From JAZDJP01 sp043803805 (GTDB lineage: Bacteria > Planctomycetota > JAZDJP01): a DNA stretch of 64,000 bases. Both the position numbers and the translations under genes were made by a program. Of the stretch, positions 41,703 through 49,689 are shown one piece after another; within the stretch, counting starts at the first letter, position 1, and each line of letters begins with the position of its first letter. The DNA lies in assembly GCA_043803805.1 (NCBI GenBank), contig JAZDJP010000010.1, positions 55,161 through 119,160 of the forward strand. The letters are read 5' to 3'. The notes beneath the pieces were generated by a model. The model ran no database searches, was not told where the DNA came from, and saw only the letters and a program-made list of their open reading frames with translations.

Positions 41703-42971
41703 TTACAGGTATTGTTCCAGCAACCCCATGTTCCGCGCCACCGCTCCGAGGTTGGTCCGGACGGCCTTCTCGGCGTCCTCGCCCATGTGTTCGCGTTCGG
41801 CGTCGTTGGCGAGGAGAAACGCCAGGGCGTCCGAAAGATGCCGTCCGTCCCGGATACGGAGCCCTCCGCCCGTCGCCAGAACCGCGCGCGTCTCGTCCTC
41901 GAAATTCTCCATGTGGGGGCCGAAGAGGACGGGCCGGCCCAGTGCGGCGGGTTCCAGGAGATTGTGCCCGCCGTGGGGGACGAGCGAGCCGCCGATGAAG
42001 ACGATGGTGGCCTGCGCGAAAAGCCGGGGCAGGTCCCCCAGGGTGTCCACGACCAGGACCTCCGGCCAGCTCCTCCGGTCCCGCGCGTGGGTGAACAGGG
42101 CGAAGCGGAGTCCGGCGGCCTTCACCAGCGCCGTCACCGCCCCGGCGCGGGTGATGTGGCGGGGGACGAGGACGAGTCTCAGATCCGGATGGGTCTCCCG
42201 GAGCGTGGCGAAGGCGCCGAGGAGGATTTTTTCCTCCCCGGGATGGGTGGAGCCCGCGACGAGAAGGGATTCCGGGGACGGCGGCGTGTCCCGCAGGGCG
42301 GCGGCAGTCATGCGGGCCTGGTCGAATTTCATGTTCCCGGTGATGGTCACGCGGTCGGGCGGGGCGCCCAGAGTCCGGATGCGGTCGGCGTCCGCCGCCG
42401 AGCGCATCCCGAAGGCCCGCACGGCCGGGAGCGCCGCGGCCAGAGTCCCCCGGACGAGCCGGTAGCGCCGGAACGACCGCGGCGAGACCCGGCCGTTCAG
42501 GATGACGACGGGGGTGTTGTCCCGCGCCGCCCGCCACAGCAGGTTCGGCCAGATCTCCGTTTCCAGGAGAACCAGGCACCGGGGGCGGACCGCTGAAAAC
42601 GTTCGATCCACCGCGCCGGGGAGATCCAGGGGTAGCAGGAACGTTGCCGCGAGGCCCGGGAATCGCTTTTTCGCCAGGTCCCGTCCCGCAACCGTGGTTG
42701 TGGAGAGGACGACGTCGAACCCTCCCGTCGCCATCAGGGCCTTGATGACGGGTTCTCCCGCGGCGAGTTCCCCGACGGAGGCGGCGTGGATCCAGACGAC
42801 GCCCTTCGCGGCGCGCGGGTGATTCTCCACGGTGAACCCGGGATCCCCCAGACGTTGGCGCATCTCGTCCCGGAATTTCGGATTCGTCATACGGCGCAGG
42901 GCCAGGACGGGCCATGCGCCCGCGTAGGCGGCGCGGAAAAGAAGGCTATAGGCGGGGCGTTGCCAGGGCAT
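41703..42971 (-). CDS. waaA: 3-deoxy-D-manno-octulosonic acid (Kdo) transferase
   Basis: 422 residues, the usual WaaA length. Transfers Kdo from CMP-Kdo to lipid IVA at the inner membrane. Motifs: WIHAASVGELAAGEPVIKAL with the catalytic Glu, LSTTTVAGRDLA, LLETEIWPNLLWRAARDNTPVVILNGRVSPRSFRRY, VAGSTHPGEEKILLGAF and GGSLVPHGGHNLLEPAALGRPVLFGPHMENF. Short hydrophobic N-terminal anchor. This copy is the closer match to classical WaaA. It follows thiG by 63 nt. Confidence 0.93.
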   Translation of the reverse strand: MPWQRPAYSLLFRAAYAGAWPVLALRRMTNPKFRDEMRQRLGDPGFTVENHPRAAKGVVWIHAASVGELAAGEPVIKALMATGGFDVVLSTTTVAGRDLAKKRFPGLAATFLLPLDLPGAVDRTFSAVRPRCLVLLETEIWPNLLWRAARDNTPVVILNGRVSPRSFRRYRLVRGTLAAALPAVRAFGMRSAADADRIRTLGAPPDRVTITGNMKFDQARMTAAALRDTPPSPESLLVAGSTHPGEEKILLGAFATLRETHPDLRLVLVPRHITRAGAVTALVKAAGLRFALFTHARDRRSWPEVLVVDTLGDLPRLFAQATIVFIGGSLVPHGGHNLLEPAALGRPVLFGPHMENFEDETRAVLATGGGLRIRDGRHLSDALAFLLANDAEREHMGEDAEKAVRTNLGAVARNMGLLEQYL

Positions 42972-43034
42972 GGGGCGGGCTTTCCGGAACGGGAGGGGCG
43001 GGGCGGGACGAGGGGATCCCCCATGTTTGAGAAA

Positions 43035-43832
43035 TCATAAGTCGAGAAATCCCGTGAGGGGGCTTGAGGCCTCGGCGGAGTCCCGCGCCGGGGCGAGTCC
43101 CGCGCGGTATCCTGTCCGGCCCGCCTCCACGGCCTGGCGGAATGCCGCGGCCATGCCGGCCGGGTCGCGCGCCACGGCGATGGCGGTGTTGATGAGCACG
43201 GCGTCCGCGCCCATCTCCATCGCCTCGGCGGCGTGGGAGGGGGCCCCGAGACCCGCGTCCACGACGACCGGGATGCCGGCTTGGTCAATAATGAGCGCGA
43301 TGGCGTCCCGGGTGCGCAGGCCCCGCGCCGTTCCGATGGGGGCCGCCAGCGGCATCACCGTCGCCGCGCCGGCCTCCTCCAGACGCCGGGCGAGGACGGG
43401 ATCCGCCTGGATATACGGCAGCACCGTGAAGCCCTCCTTCACCAGCGCCACGGTCGCCGCGAGGGTTTCCACGGGATCGGGGAGGAGATGCCGCGGATCG
43501 GGCGCCACCTCGAGTTTGATCCAGGTCGGAAGTTCCATCGCCCGCGCCAGTTTCGCCAGCCGCACCGCTTCCGCGGCGTCCCGGGCGCCCGAGGTGTTCG
43601 GCAGGATGAGGAAGCGCTTCGGGTCAATGAAGGACAACAAATCCCGGTCCGGCGCGGAGAGATCCACCCGCCGCAGGGCCACCGTGACGATTTCGGCCCC
43701 GGACGCCTCGAGGGCGTCGCGCATGGCCTCGGGGGATGAGAATTTTCCGGTTCCGAGAAACAGTCGCGAACGGATCGTCCTCCCGGTGATGACAAGCGCG
43801 TCGGCGTCGGGAGAGGATGATTTCGTCATCAT
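43035..43832 (-). CDS. thiG: thiazole synthase
   Basis: 265 residues. ThiG makes the thiazole moiety of thiamin from DXP, dehydroglycine (or glycine) and ThiS thiocarboxylate. Recognisable blocks: FLGTGKFSSPEAMRDALEASGAEIVTVALRR, NTSGARDAAEAVRLAKLARAM, WIKLEVAPDPRHLLPDP with the Schiff-base lysine in TWIKLEV, and MPLAAPIGTARGLRT, DAGLGAPSHAAEAMEMGADAVLINTAIA. The other thiazole genes (thiS, thiF, thiH/thiO) are not adjacent. Two ATGs in a row (43832, 43829) follow a consensus promoter so closely that the transcript should be leaderless; no TPP riboswitch fits. Confidence 0.96.
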   Translation of the reverse strand: MMTKSSSPDADALVITGRTIRSRLFLGTGKFSSPEAMRDALEASGAEIVTVALRRVDLSAPDRDLLSFIDPKRFLILPNTSGARDAAEAVRLAKLARAMELPTWIKLEVAPDPRHLLPDPVETLAATVALVKEGFTVLPYIQADPVLARRLEEAGAATVMPLAAPIGTARGLRTRDAIALIIDQAGIPVVVDAGLGAPSHAAEAMEMGADAVLINTAIAVARDPAGMAAAFRQAVEAGRTGYRAGLAPARDSAEASSPLTGFLDL

Positions 43833-43838
43833 CCCCCA

Positions 43839-43867
43839 ATCCTAGCAGGACGGACGGAGCGTGTCAA
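43839..43867 (-). promoter_or_regulatory. leaderless thiG promoter
   Basis: Minus strand: perfect TTGACA (43867-43862), 17-nt spacer, TAGGAT (43844-43839), then only 6 nt (first ATG) or 9 nt (second ATG) to the start codon. Confidence 0.72.
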
Positions 43868-43946
43868 ATCCGTGGAATTTGTCGGATGGTTCGGATGAAT
43901 TGCGCGCGAGATGGCGGGGCAATTGGAATCCTTCGACTTCGGGGCT

Positions 43947-44020
43947 TCTCGACTCCGGGACTCTTGGACTCCGAGACTCCCAGACTCCCAGACTCTCGGA
44001 CTCCCTGACTCGCCGACTTC
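43947..44020. repeat. GACTC-type tandem motif array
   Basis: About nine GACTCyn/GACTCCC units with 7-10-nt spacing between thiG and the exported-protein gene, the densest example of the GAGTC family in the window. Confidence 0.75.
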
Positions 44021-45370
44021 TTATCGGTACACGACCACCCTGTATTTCCCCGTGCCCCGGCAGGAATCGCACGGGTCGATGACGGTGCCGCCCAGAGCGG
44101 GATCCACGCGCTCCATGCGTCCGGATCCGCCGCACAGGGAGCAGTCCTTGTGGATGATGCGCAGGACCGACATGAAATTCTCGGCGTACCAGGCCTTGAG
44201 AAATTCCGCCCGGGACGCGGGCGGGGCGTCTTTCCACCAGGCCTCCGCCCCGGGATCCCCGGCGCGGCCCTCGGCCAGCCAGCTTCCGCTTCCATACGAG
44301 GCCTGGCGGGCGGTCGTCGCCACGCGGTCGGCCCAGAAGCGTTCCACGTCGCGGACGGGAATGGTGTAACGTTCGGAGAGACGGTCCCGGATATCCCCGG
44401 AGAGTGTCGTCCGGATCTCATGAAGGGTCTCGAGGTAACTCGTGTCCCCGTACGACTTGATCCGGGTGGATTGTTCCACGGCGGCATACCAGTCCTGCAG
44501 GATGTTTTCCCCGAGCCGCGCGTCACGGTGGCGGACGAGTTCGGCCTTCAGCGCGGGATAACGCGCCGCGATGGACGATCGGGCGGCGCGCGTTTGGAGT
44601 TCCCCGAGAGTCTCGAGGGCCTTGTCGTAATTTTCCTCGTGCAGGTGGGCCATGATGCGGTCGAGGCGGTCCCGGACGTCGGGCTCGGTCGCGGCCATGC
44701 GGGCGTTGAGAAAGGTGTCCAGAATCTGTTTCCGGCCGCGGGAGCCGATCATCTCCGCGAGGAGGAGGTTTTCCCGCGACTTCTCCGGCAGGTTGATGGC
44801 AAGGCAGTAATCCCCGAGCGCCCGGTAATCCCCCGGGGTGCGCGGCCGGATCTCCTCCAGTTTCCGCTGGTAGAGTTCATCGGGGGTGAACAGGTCGAGG
44901 GCGTTCACGAGAACGGGTTCGATCAGGCGGATGCGCGCGCGTGAGATGGCGATCTCGGCGTCTTTCCGTTTGAGGACGACGCGCTCCGGCGTCTCGCGGC
45001 CGGGGATCGGGGTTCCGACGTATTTTTCCCCGTTCTCGAGGGTGATGGCCTCGGCCGGAAGCAGGGGGGCGCCGATGGGGCTTTTCCGGAGAATCCCCGA
45101 TTCCTCGAGCAGGGTGCGGCGGCTCTCGTCGCTCACCGTGTCCCACGGGAAGCCGAGGATGGTGCCGTCCTTGGCCAGTTTGATCTGGAAACCGACGGCG
45201 TCGGCGCGGACGATCTCGCCCTCGAGGGTGATCCCCGTTTTCATGATGACGGTGCGGACGCCGGGAATTCCCGCCGGGGGCGGCGGGTCCGGCGCGTAGG
45301 CCGCCGGCATCGTCAGAAACGACAGTATCACCAGCGGCGCGTATCGGAGCGTCCGGACAATCCGAGGCAT
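44021..45370 (-). CDS. exported protein with two CxxCxG Zn-ribbon-like motifs
   Basis: 449 residues. An N-terminal signal peptide (LRYAPLVILSFLTMPAAYA) is followed by a beta-rich region with repeated VIMKTGITLEGEIVRADAVGFQIK-type strands (about 38-135), a helical, TPR-like middle, and a C-terminal CSLCGGSGRM...CDSCRGTGKY pair like the DnaJ zinc finger. Cysteine pairs of this type are unusual in a protein predicted to leave the cytoplasm. Lies 63 nt after degT on the same strand. Family not recognised. Confidence 0.75.
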   Translation of the reverse strand: MPRIVRTLRYAPLVILSFLTMPAAYAPDPPPPAGIPGVRTVIMKTGITLEGEIVRADAVGFQIKLAKDGTILGFPWDTVSDESRRTLLEESGILRKSPIGAPLLPAEAITLENGEKYVGTPIPGRETPERVVLKRKDAEIAISRARIRLIEPVLVNALDLFTPDELYQRKLEEIRPRTPGDYRALGDYCLAINLPEKSRENLLLAEMIGSRGRKQILDTFLNARMAATEPDVRDRLDRIMAHLHEENYDKALETLGELQTRAARSSIAARYPALKAELVRHRDARLGENILQDWYAAVEQSTRIKSYGDTSYLETLHEIRTTLSGDIRDRLSERYTIPVRDVERFWADRVATTARQASYGSGSWLAEGRAGDPGAEAWWKDAPPASRAEFLKAWYAENFMSVLRIIHKDCSLCGGSGRMERVDPALGGTVIDPCDSCRGTGKYRVVVYR

Positions 45371-45433
45371 AATGGCACCTGTTTCGCTACGTTATGTATC
45401 GTGCACGCAAGAGGGGGGCTTGAGGAAATCCCA

Positions 45434-46489
45434 TCAGGCATCGAGAAGGGCACGGATGACGCGCCGGGCGCCGGCGGGGGAAAGATCGGGGTAGATCGGC
45501 AGGGAGAGGAACCGGCGGTGGGCCGCCTCGGCTCCGGGAAACCGCCGGGGGGGCAGGTTCAGAAGGCGGTGGAGCGGGATGAACACGGGCGGTTTCGCCT
45601 CGATGCCCGCCGTCGCGAGCCGTCGCGCGATCCCCGCCTGCGGGCGGGGGCATCGGACGACGTAACGGTAAAAGACGCCGCCGGGGGCGGCGTGGACGGG
45701 GGTGAACGGGGCGCCGGCCAGAAGCGCGTCGTAAAGGGCGGCCAGGGTCCGGCGCTTGCGGAGGAATCCGGGAAGGCGGCCGATCTGGGCCAGTCCCAGG
45801 GCCGCGGCGATATCGGAGAGACGATAATTGAATCTGGGCCCGTCCGTGTCGCGCTGGTCGTAGGCGAGCATCTCCCGGACGCGCCCGAGGAGCCGGCGGT
45901 CGGCGGACAGCACCGCGCCGCCATGGCCGGTGGCCGCCAATTTGGTGGCGTAGGAGGACATCACCGCGACACGCCCGAACGATCCCGCCGGCCGGCCGCG
46001 CACCGAGGCGCCGAGGGCCTGGGCGATGTCCTCGACGAGGGGAATTCCAAGGGCGAGAAACGCCTCCGGGTCCACCGGCTCCCCGAAAAGGTGCGGGAGG
46101 ACAATGGCGCGGGTTCGGCGGGAGAGGGCCTTCCGGGTCGAGACGGGGCACATCTGGCCGGTCTCGGGATCTGCGTCGGCCAGCGCCGGTGTGGCGCCGG
46201 CGTGGCGCACGGCGTGGAGGATGGCGGCGCAGGCGTAAGAGGGGATGACGACGGCGTCGCCCCGTCCGACCCCGAGCGCCAGAAGCGCCAGGTGGAGCGC
46301 CGCCGTGCCCGAACTCGTCGAGACCGCCCCGCCGGCGCGGCATGCCCGGGCCAGGGCGTTTTCATAGGCGGTGACGGTTTCTCCTGTCGCCAGGCGCCGG
46401 CTCCGGAGGACGCGGACCACCGCGGCGATTTCCCGCGGGCCGACGGCCGGTCGGGAGTGGGGGATGATCGGGGGGCGCGGCGTTTTCAC
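45434..46489 (-). CDS. DegT/DnrJ/EryC1/StrS-family PLP aminotransferase
   Basis: 351 residues from GTG at 46489. PLP sugar aminotransferases of this family install amino groups on nucleotide sugars for surface polysaccharides. Visible: STSSGTAALHLALLALGVGRGDAVVIPSYACAAILHAV, VEDIAQALGA, and SSYATKLAATGHGGAVLS with the PLP lysine in ATK. C-terminal RFNYRLSDIAAALGLAQI is also typical. The GTG start is preferred because a TTGCGG-N17-TATAAT promoter ends 7 nt upstream of it, excluding the longer TTG start. Confidence 0.9.
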   Translation of the reverse strand: MKTPRPPIIPHSRPAVGPREIAAVVRVLRSRRLATGETVTAYENALARACRAGGAVSTSSGTAALHLALLALGVGRGDAVVIPSYACAAILHAVRHAGATPALADADPETGQMCPVSTRKALSRRTRAIVLPHLFGEPVDPEAFLALGIPLVEDIAQALGASVRGRPAGSFGRVAVMSSYATKLAATGHGGAVLSADRRLLGRVREMLAYDQRDTDGPRFNYRLSDIAAALGLAQIGRLPGFLRKRRTLAALYDALLAGAPFTPVHAAPGGVFYRYVVRCPRPQAGIARRLATAGIEAKPPVFIPLHRLLNLPPRRFPGAEAAHRRFLSLPIYPDLSPAGARRVIRALLDA

Positions 46490-46496
46490 GCTCTTG

Positions 46497-46525
46497 ATTA
46501 TAACGATCGGAGGGGCGGTCCGCAA
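46497..46525 (-). promoter_or_regulatory. leaderless degT promoter
   Basis: Minus strand TTGCGG (46525-46520), 17-nt spacer, perfect TATAAT (46502-46497), 7 nt before the GTG start. Confidence 0.65.
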
Positions 46526-46528
46526 AAT

Positions 46529-47320
46529 TTAGTGATCGTTGCGCATCGAATCCGGTAGAAGCCGGGGATGCAGGTTCCGCCGGACGAATCGGCTCCAGAA
46601 GTCCGCGGACCGGGTGCGGAAATACTCCAGGGAGATTTCCCTGTCGGCCAGGCGGTCGAATGGGCCGGAGGGGGAATCGAGGATGTCGTCGAAAACCGCG
46701 TGAAAGGGTTTCCCGCGTTCGGGGAGCGGGATCTCGCAACGGGACCGCCCCACGGCTCCGACGAGAAGACGGTTCAGGGTTTCAACCGTCCGGTGTGAGC
46801 GGGCCGCGGGAATTTCGGCCAGGAGCGCGGTCACGCACGCCTCCCGGCGGCGGTCGGTGATCCGGTGCAGACCGATCGCGGCGACCACGCGGTTCTCCTC
46901 GATCGGATCATCGAGGATTTTGACAAGGGGGGCGACGGCGTCCGCCGAGGCGACCTCGCCGAGGTGCTGGGCCGCATGGCGGCGCGCCACGGCATTGGCG
47001 TCCTCCAGTCCCCAAACGAGGAAGGATTCGCTCCGGGCCGGTTCCTTTTTCACGATCGCGGCGAGGGCGTTCTCGGCCAGAAGCCGGGCAACGGGGTCGG
47101 GGTCGCTGAAGGCGGCGATGACGCCGGGGATGAATTCGGGCGCGTTGGAAAAATCCGGGGCGAGGCGGAGTGTCTCTTTCCTCCGGGCCGGCGTCCCCTG
47201 TCGGAGCGCATCCGCCCATTCCACCTCCTCCGGGGTGAGGCGGGGCCGGTAACCCGCCGCGGGGGGTGACACGCAAGCCCCGGCGGCCAGAGCGATGAGA
47301 AGGAGGATCGTCCGGGACAT
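46529..47320 (-). CDS. HEAT-repeat lipoprotein
   Basis: 263 residues from ATG at 47320. Lipoprotein signal: LLLIALAAGAC with C16 the lipidated residue. The body contains HEAT-like repeats (IAAFSDPDPVARLLAENALAAIV, LEDANAVARRHAAQHLGEVASADAVAPLVKILDDPIEENRVVAAIGLHRI), a scaffold for protein contacts. An upstream in-frame ATG at 47332 is possible; a TATGAT sits 7 nt before 47320 but no -35 is apparent. Specific function unknown. Confidence 0.78.
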   Translation of the reverse strand: MSRTILLLIALAAGACVSPPAAGYRPRLTPEEVEWADALRQGTPARRKETLRLAPDFSNAPEFIPGVIAAFSDPDPVARLLAENALAAIVKKEPARSESFLVWGLEDANAVARRHAAQHLGEVASADAVAPLVKILDDPIEENRVVAAIGLHRITDRRREACVTALLAEIPAARSHRTVETLNRLLVGAVGRSRCEIPLPERGKPFHAVFDDILDSPSGPFDRLADREISLEYFRTRSADFWSRFVRRNLHPRLLPDSMRNDH

Positions 47321-47352
47321 GGCGGATATCATATCAGGAGGCGGGCCGGGTG

Positions 47353-47421
47353 GGGAGGGACTTTGTTTTATATCAAATAATCCCTCCCGCGCTTGACTCG
47401 TCCGGAAGGGGGGGCTACACT
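47353..47421 (+). promoter_or_regulatory. promoter of the exosortase-locus operon, with adjacent dyad
   Basis: TTGACT (47393-47398), 17-nt spacer, TACACT (47416-47421). Just upstream is a perfect 8-bp inverted repeat GGGAGGGA (47353-47360) / TCCCTCCC (47381-47388) around an AT-rich loop, in the divergent region with the HEAT gene. Confidence 0.6.
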
Positions 47422-47475
47422 GGGTCGTCGTGTCGGAAATGACGCATCCGTGACGTACGGGCGGGGAGCCATCGC

Positions 47476-48276
47476 ATGCACCAGGCCTATTGGGAGCTTC
47501 CCGAAAATCCGTTCCGGGCCGGCGAGGACGACCGCTGGTTCTTCTACTCAAAAACCCACGAAGAGGCGCTCGTCCGGTTGCTTTACGCCGCGGCGGAGCG
47601 CCCGGGGGTCATGCTCCTGCTCGGCGCGCCCGGCGCCGGGAAGACGATGATCCTCCGCATGATGCGGAAGGGGCTCGAGGGGAAGAAGTTTCTTCTCCCG
47701 ACCGTCGTGTTCCCGCGTCTGGAGCCTGATTTCTTCCTTCGTGAAATCGCCCGACAGCTCGGTCTCGATCCCGCCGGGACGACGCGCCTGGACACCCTGC
47801 GGGTGCTTTCCGGATTTTTCCACGAGGGGGGCAAGGCCCGCCAGGAGATGACGGTGGTCCTCTCCGTCGAGGACGCCCAGGCGATTCCCGACCCGGCCGT
47901 CTTCGAGGACCTCCGGTTTCTCTTCAACTTCGCCGGCGGCGGCCCGCGGCTGTTCATCGTGCTGGCCGGGACGCCTGAACTCGAGGCGCGCCTGAAGGCG
48001 GTACCCTCCCTCCAGTCGGTGGTGGGCATTGTGAGCCGCATCGAGCCCCTCGACGAGGAGGAGACCCGGGGGTATGTGGAGCACCGTCTCGCGACGGCCG
48101 GGGGGCGGAAGGACCTGTTCGAGGCGGAGGCCCTCCGCGAGATTCATGCCATGTCGGGAGGGAATCCCCGCCGGATTAATCTGATTTGCGACACGGCGCT
48201 TCTGGTCGGAAGCGGCGACGGCGCCCGCGTCGTCACGGCGGCGCTCGTCCGCAAGGCCGCCGCGGAACTGCCGTGA
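47476..48276 (+). CDS. ExeA/XrtA-associated AAA ATPase
   Basis: 266 residues. Walker A GAPGAGKT near residue 50; Walker B VVLSVEDAQ; sensor region VLAGTPELEARL; and the C-terminal GGNPRRINLICDTALL of ExeA-type ATPases. The N-terminus MHQAYWELPENPFRAGEDDRWFFYSKTHEEAL is the usual YYGLxxxPFxxxPDPrFlYxSxxHxEAL pattern. Relatives are encoded in exosortase/PEP-CTERM loci as putative secretion or polysaccharide-export ATPases, and an exosortase lies 1.4 kb downstream. GGGGAG precedes the start. Coupled to radC by a GTGA overlap. Confidence 0.87.
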   Translation: MHQAYWELPENPFRAGEDDRWFFYSKTHEEALVRLLYAAAERPGVMLLLGAPGAGKTMILRMMRKGLEGKKFLLPTVVFPRLEPDFFLREIARQLGLDPAGTTRLDTLRVLSGFFHEGGKARQEMTVVLSVEDAQAIPDPAVFEDLRFLFNFAGGGPRLFIVLAGTPELEARLKAVPSLQSVVGIVSRIEPLDEEETRGYVEHRLATAGGRKDLFEAEALREIHAMSGGNPRRINLICDTALLVGSGDGARVVTAALVRKAAAELP

Positions 48277-49007
48277 GCCCCGATCCGTCCCGGATCGCCG
48301 GGGATGCCCCGGTGTCTTCCTCCCCCCGCGCCACCGCACTGTCGAGCCTTCCCCCCGAGGAACGGCCCCGGGAACGCCTGCGCGTCCTGGGGGAGGACCG
48401 GCTCTCCAACGCGGAACTCGTCGGGATTCTGCTGGCCAAGGGGGTCGGGGGCAAGAATGCCGTGGCGCTCGCCCAGGATATCCTGGCCCGTTTCGGCGGC
48501 ATCGAGGGGCTTTCCCGCGCCACGGTCGCGGAACTGTCCGGGGTGCGCGGGATCGGGCCGGCGAAGGCCGCGGCGATCCGGGCCGCCTTCGCTCTGGGGG
48601 CGAGGCTCTCGGAACTTCCCGGACGCGCCGGGGGGCATTTCACGACCGCCGCGGCCGTGTACGGGCATTACCGGGAGACACTGCGGCCGCTCAGGAAGGA
48701 ACGGTTCATCGCCGTCTTTCTCGACGCGAGGAACCGCATCCTCCGGGATGAGGTCATATCGGAGGGGAGTCTGACGGCCTCGGTGGTGCATCCGCGGGAG
48801 GTTTTCCGGGCGGCCATCCGGGAGGCGGCGGCCGCGGTGATCCTCGTTCACAACCACCCGAGCGGCGATCCCGAACCCAGCCCCGAGGACGCGGAGATCA
48901 CCCGGCGCCTCGTCGCGGCGGGGACCCTCGTCGGCATCCGGGTGCTCGACCATGTCGTCGTCGGACGGGACGGGTACGTGAGTTTCGCGGAGAGGAGGCT
49001 TTTGTGA
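48273..49007 (+). CDS. radC: RadC family (JAB/MPN domain) protein
   Basis: 244 residues from GTG at 48273 (overlapping the previous stop as GTGA). N-terminal helix-hairpin-helix region (SGVRGIGPAKAAAIRAAFALGARL) and the C-terminal JAMM metal motif HNHPSGDPEPSPED. RadC proteins are associated with DNA repair or recombination in a way not yet defined. Its presence between the ExeA-type ATPase and PLD genes is unusual. Its stop overlaps the PLD start. Confidence 0.92.
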   Translation: MSPDPSRIAGDAPVSSSPRATALSSLPPEERPRERLRVLGEDRLSNAELVGILLAKGVGGKNAVALAQDILARFGGIEGLSRATVAELSGVRGIGPAKAAAIRAAFALGARLSELPGRAGGHFTTAAAVYGHYRETLRPLRKERFIAVFLDARNRILRDEVISEGSLTASVVHPREVFRAAIREAAAAVILVHNHPSGDPEPSPEDAEITRRLVAAGTLVGIRVLDHVVVGRDGYVSFAERRLL

Positions 49008-49600
49008 ACCGCACCGGCAAGGCTGTCATCGCGATCGTTCTGGCGGCCGGCGTCGCCGCCCTGGCGGCGGGCGCGGCGAAGCGCCACGATGCGCCTCCCC
49101 CGGAATTCGACGCCAACGTGACGCCGCTCGTGGACGGGGATTATCTCCCGGCGGTCCGGGAACTTCTCCGGGGGGCGAAATCATCCATCCTCTGCGTGAT
49201 GTTCCTCGCCCAGCCCGACGACCGGCATCCCGACGGCCCCGAGTCGGCGCTCCTCGATGATCTCATCGGGGCCGGGAAGCGCGGGGTGGCGGTGACGGTG
49301 ATTCTCGACCGGACGCCGGAGCGGGGGGAGTCGGAGGACGGGAAGAATCGTTCCGCCCACGACCGGCTGCGGGCCGCCGGCGTGCCCGTCTTCTACGATT
49401 CCCCGGATCGGACGACGCACAGCAAGGTGATCGTGGTGGACGAGGAAGCGGTCGTCATCGGCAGCGCCAACTGGACCTATTCCGCCCTGAAACGGAATCA
49501 CGAGGCGTCGGTCCTCATCCGGTCCCGGGATCTGGCGGTTCACCTGAAGAAACGCCTCCTTCCGATTCGATCGGAGGCGGCGGAGGACGATCGGAAATAA
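49004..49600 (+). CDS. phospholipase D-like protein, single HKD motif, signal-anchored
   Basis: 198 residues from GTG with GAGAGGAGGC upstream. N-terminal hydrophobic segment (about 6-24) then one PLD domain with HSKVIVVDEEAVVIGSANW (HxKx4D). With one HKD motif it should act as a homodimer, like Nuc-type nucleases or cardiolipin-type hydrolases. Probably periplasmic. Overlaps radC by 4 nt. Confidence 0.87.
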   Translation: MNRTGKAVIAIVLAAGVAALAAGAAKRHDAPPPEFDANVTPLVDGDYLPAVRELLRGAKSSILCVMFLAQPDDRHPDGPESALLDDLIGAGKRGVAVTVILDRTPERGESEDGKNRSAHDRLRAAGVPVFYDSPDRTTHSKVIVVDEEAVVIGSANWTYSALKRNHEASVLIRSRDLAVHLKKRLLPIRSEAAEDDRK

Positions 49601-49628
49601 CGCCTCGATGAAATCCCGATCGTGGTGA

Positions 49629-49643
49629 CCCCCCCCCCCCCCC
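49629..49643. repeat. homopolymeric C15 tract
   Basis: Fifteen consecutive C in the 89-nt gap between the PLD gene and the exosortase gene, directly followed by an ATG (49644) that opens an 11-codon frame ending at 49679, one base before a TTG in the exosortase frame. Confidence 0.85.
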
Positions 49644-49689
49644 ATGAATATCCGTTCATGGCGGGCATTCCTTTCGTGAGTTGCTTGAG

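Noticed and set aside
40306..42915. A single 869-residue fusion of two Kdo transferases
   Set aside because: The N-terminal half of that frame is a non-coding reading of waaA; the true first copy is in a different frame (41703-42971) with all motifs.
43947..44020. CRISPR array or direct-repeat origin
   Set aside because: The GACTC units are 7-10 nt apart and degenerate; no spacer-sized intervals and no cas genes in the window.
43833..44020. TPP riboswitch ahead of thiG
   Set aside because: The promoter is immediately at the start codon, leaving no leader; no THI-box pattern is visible.
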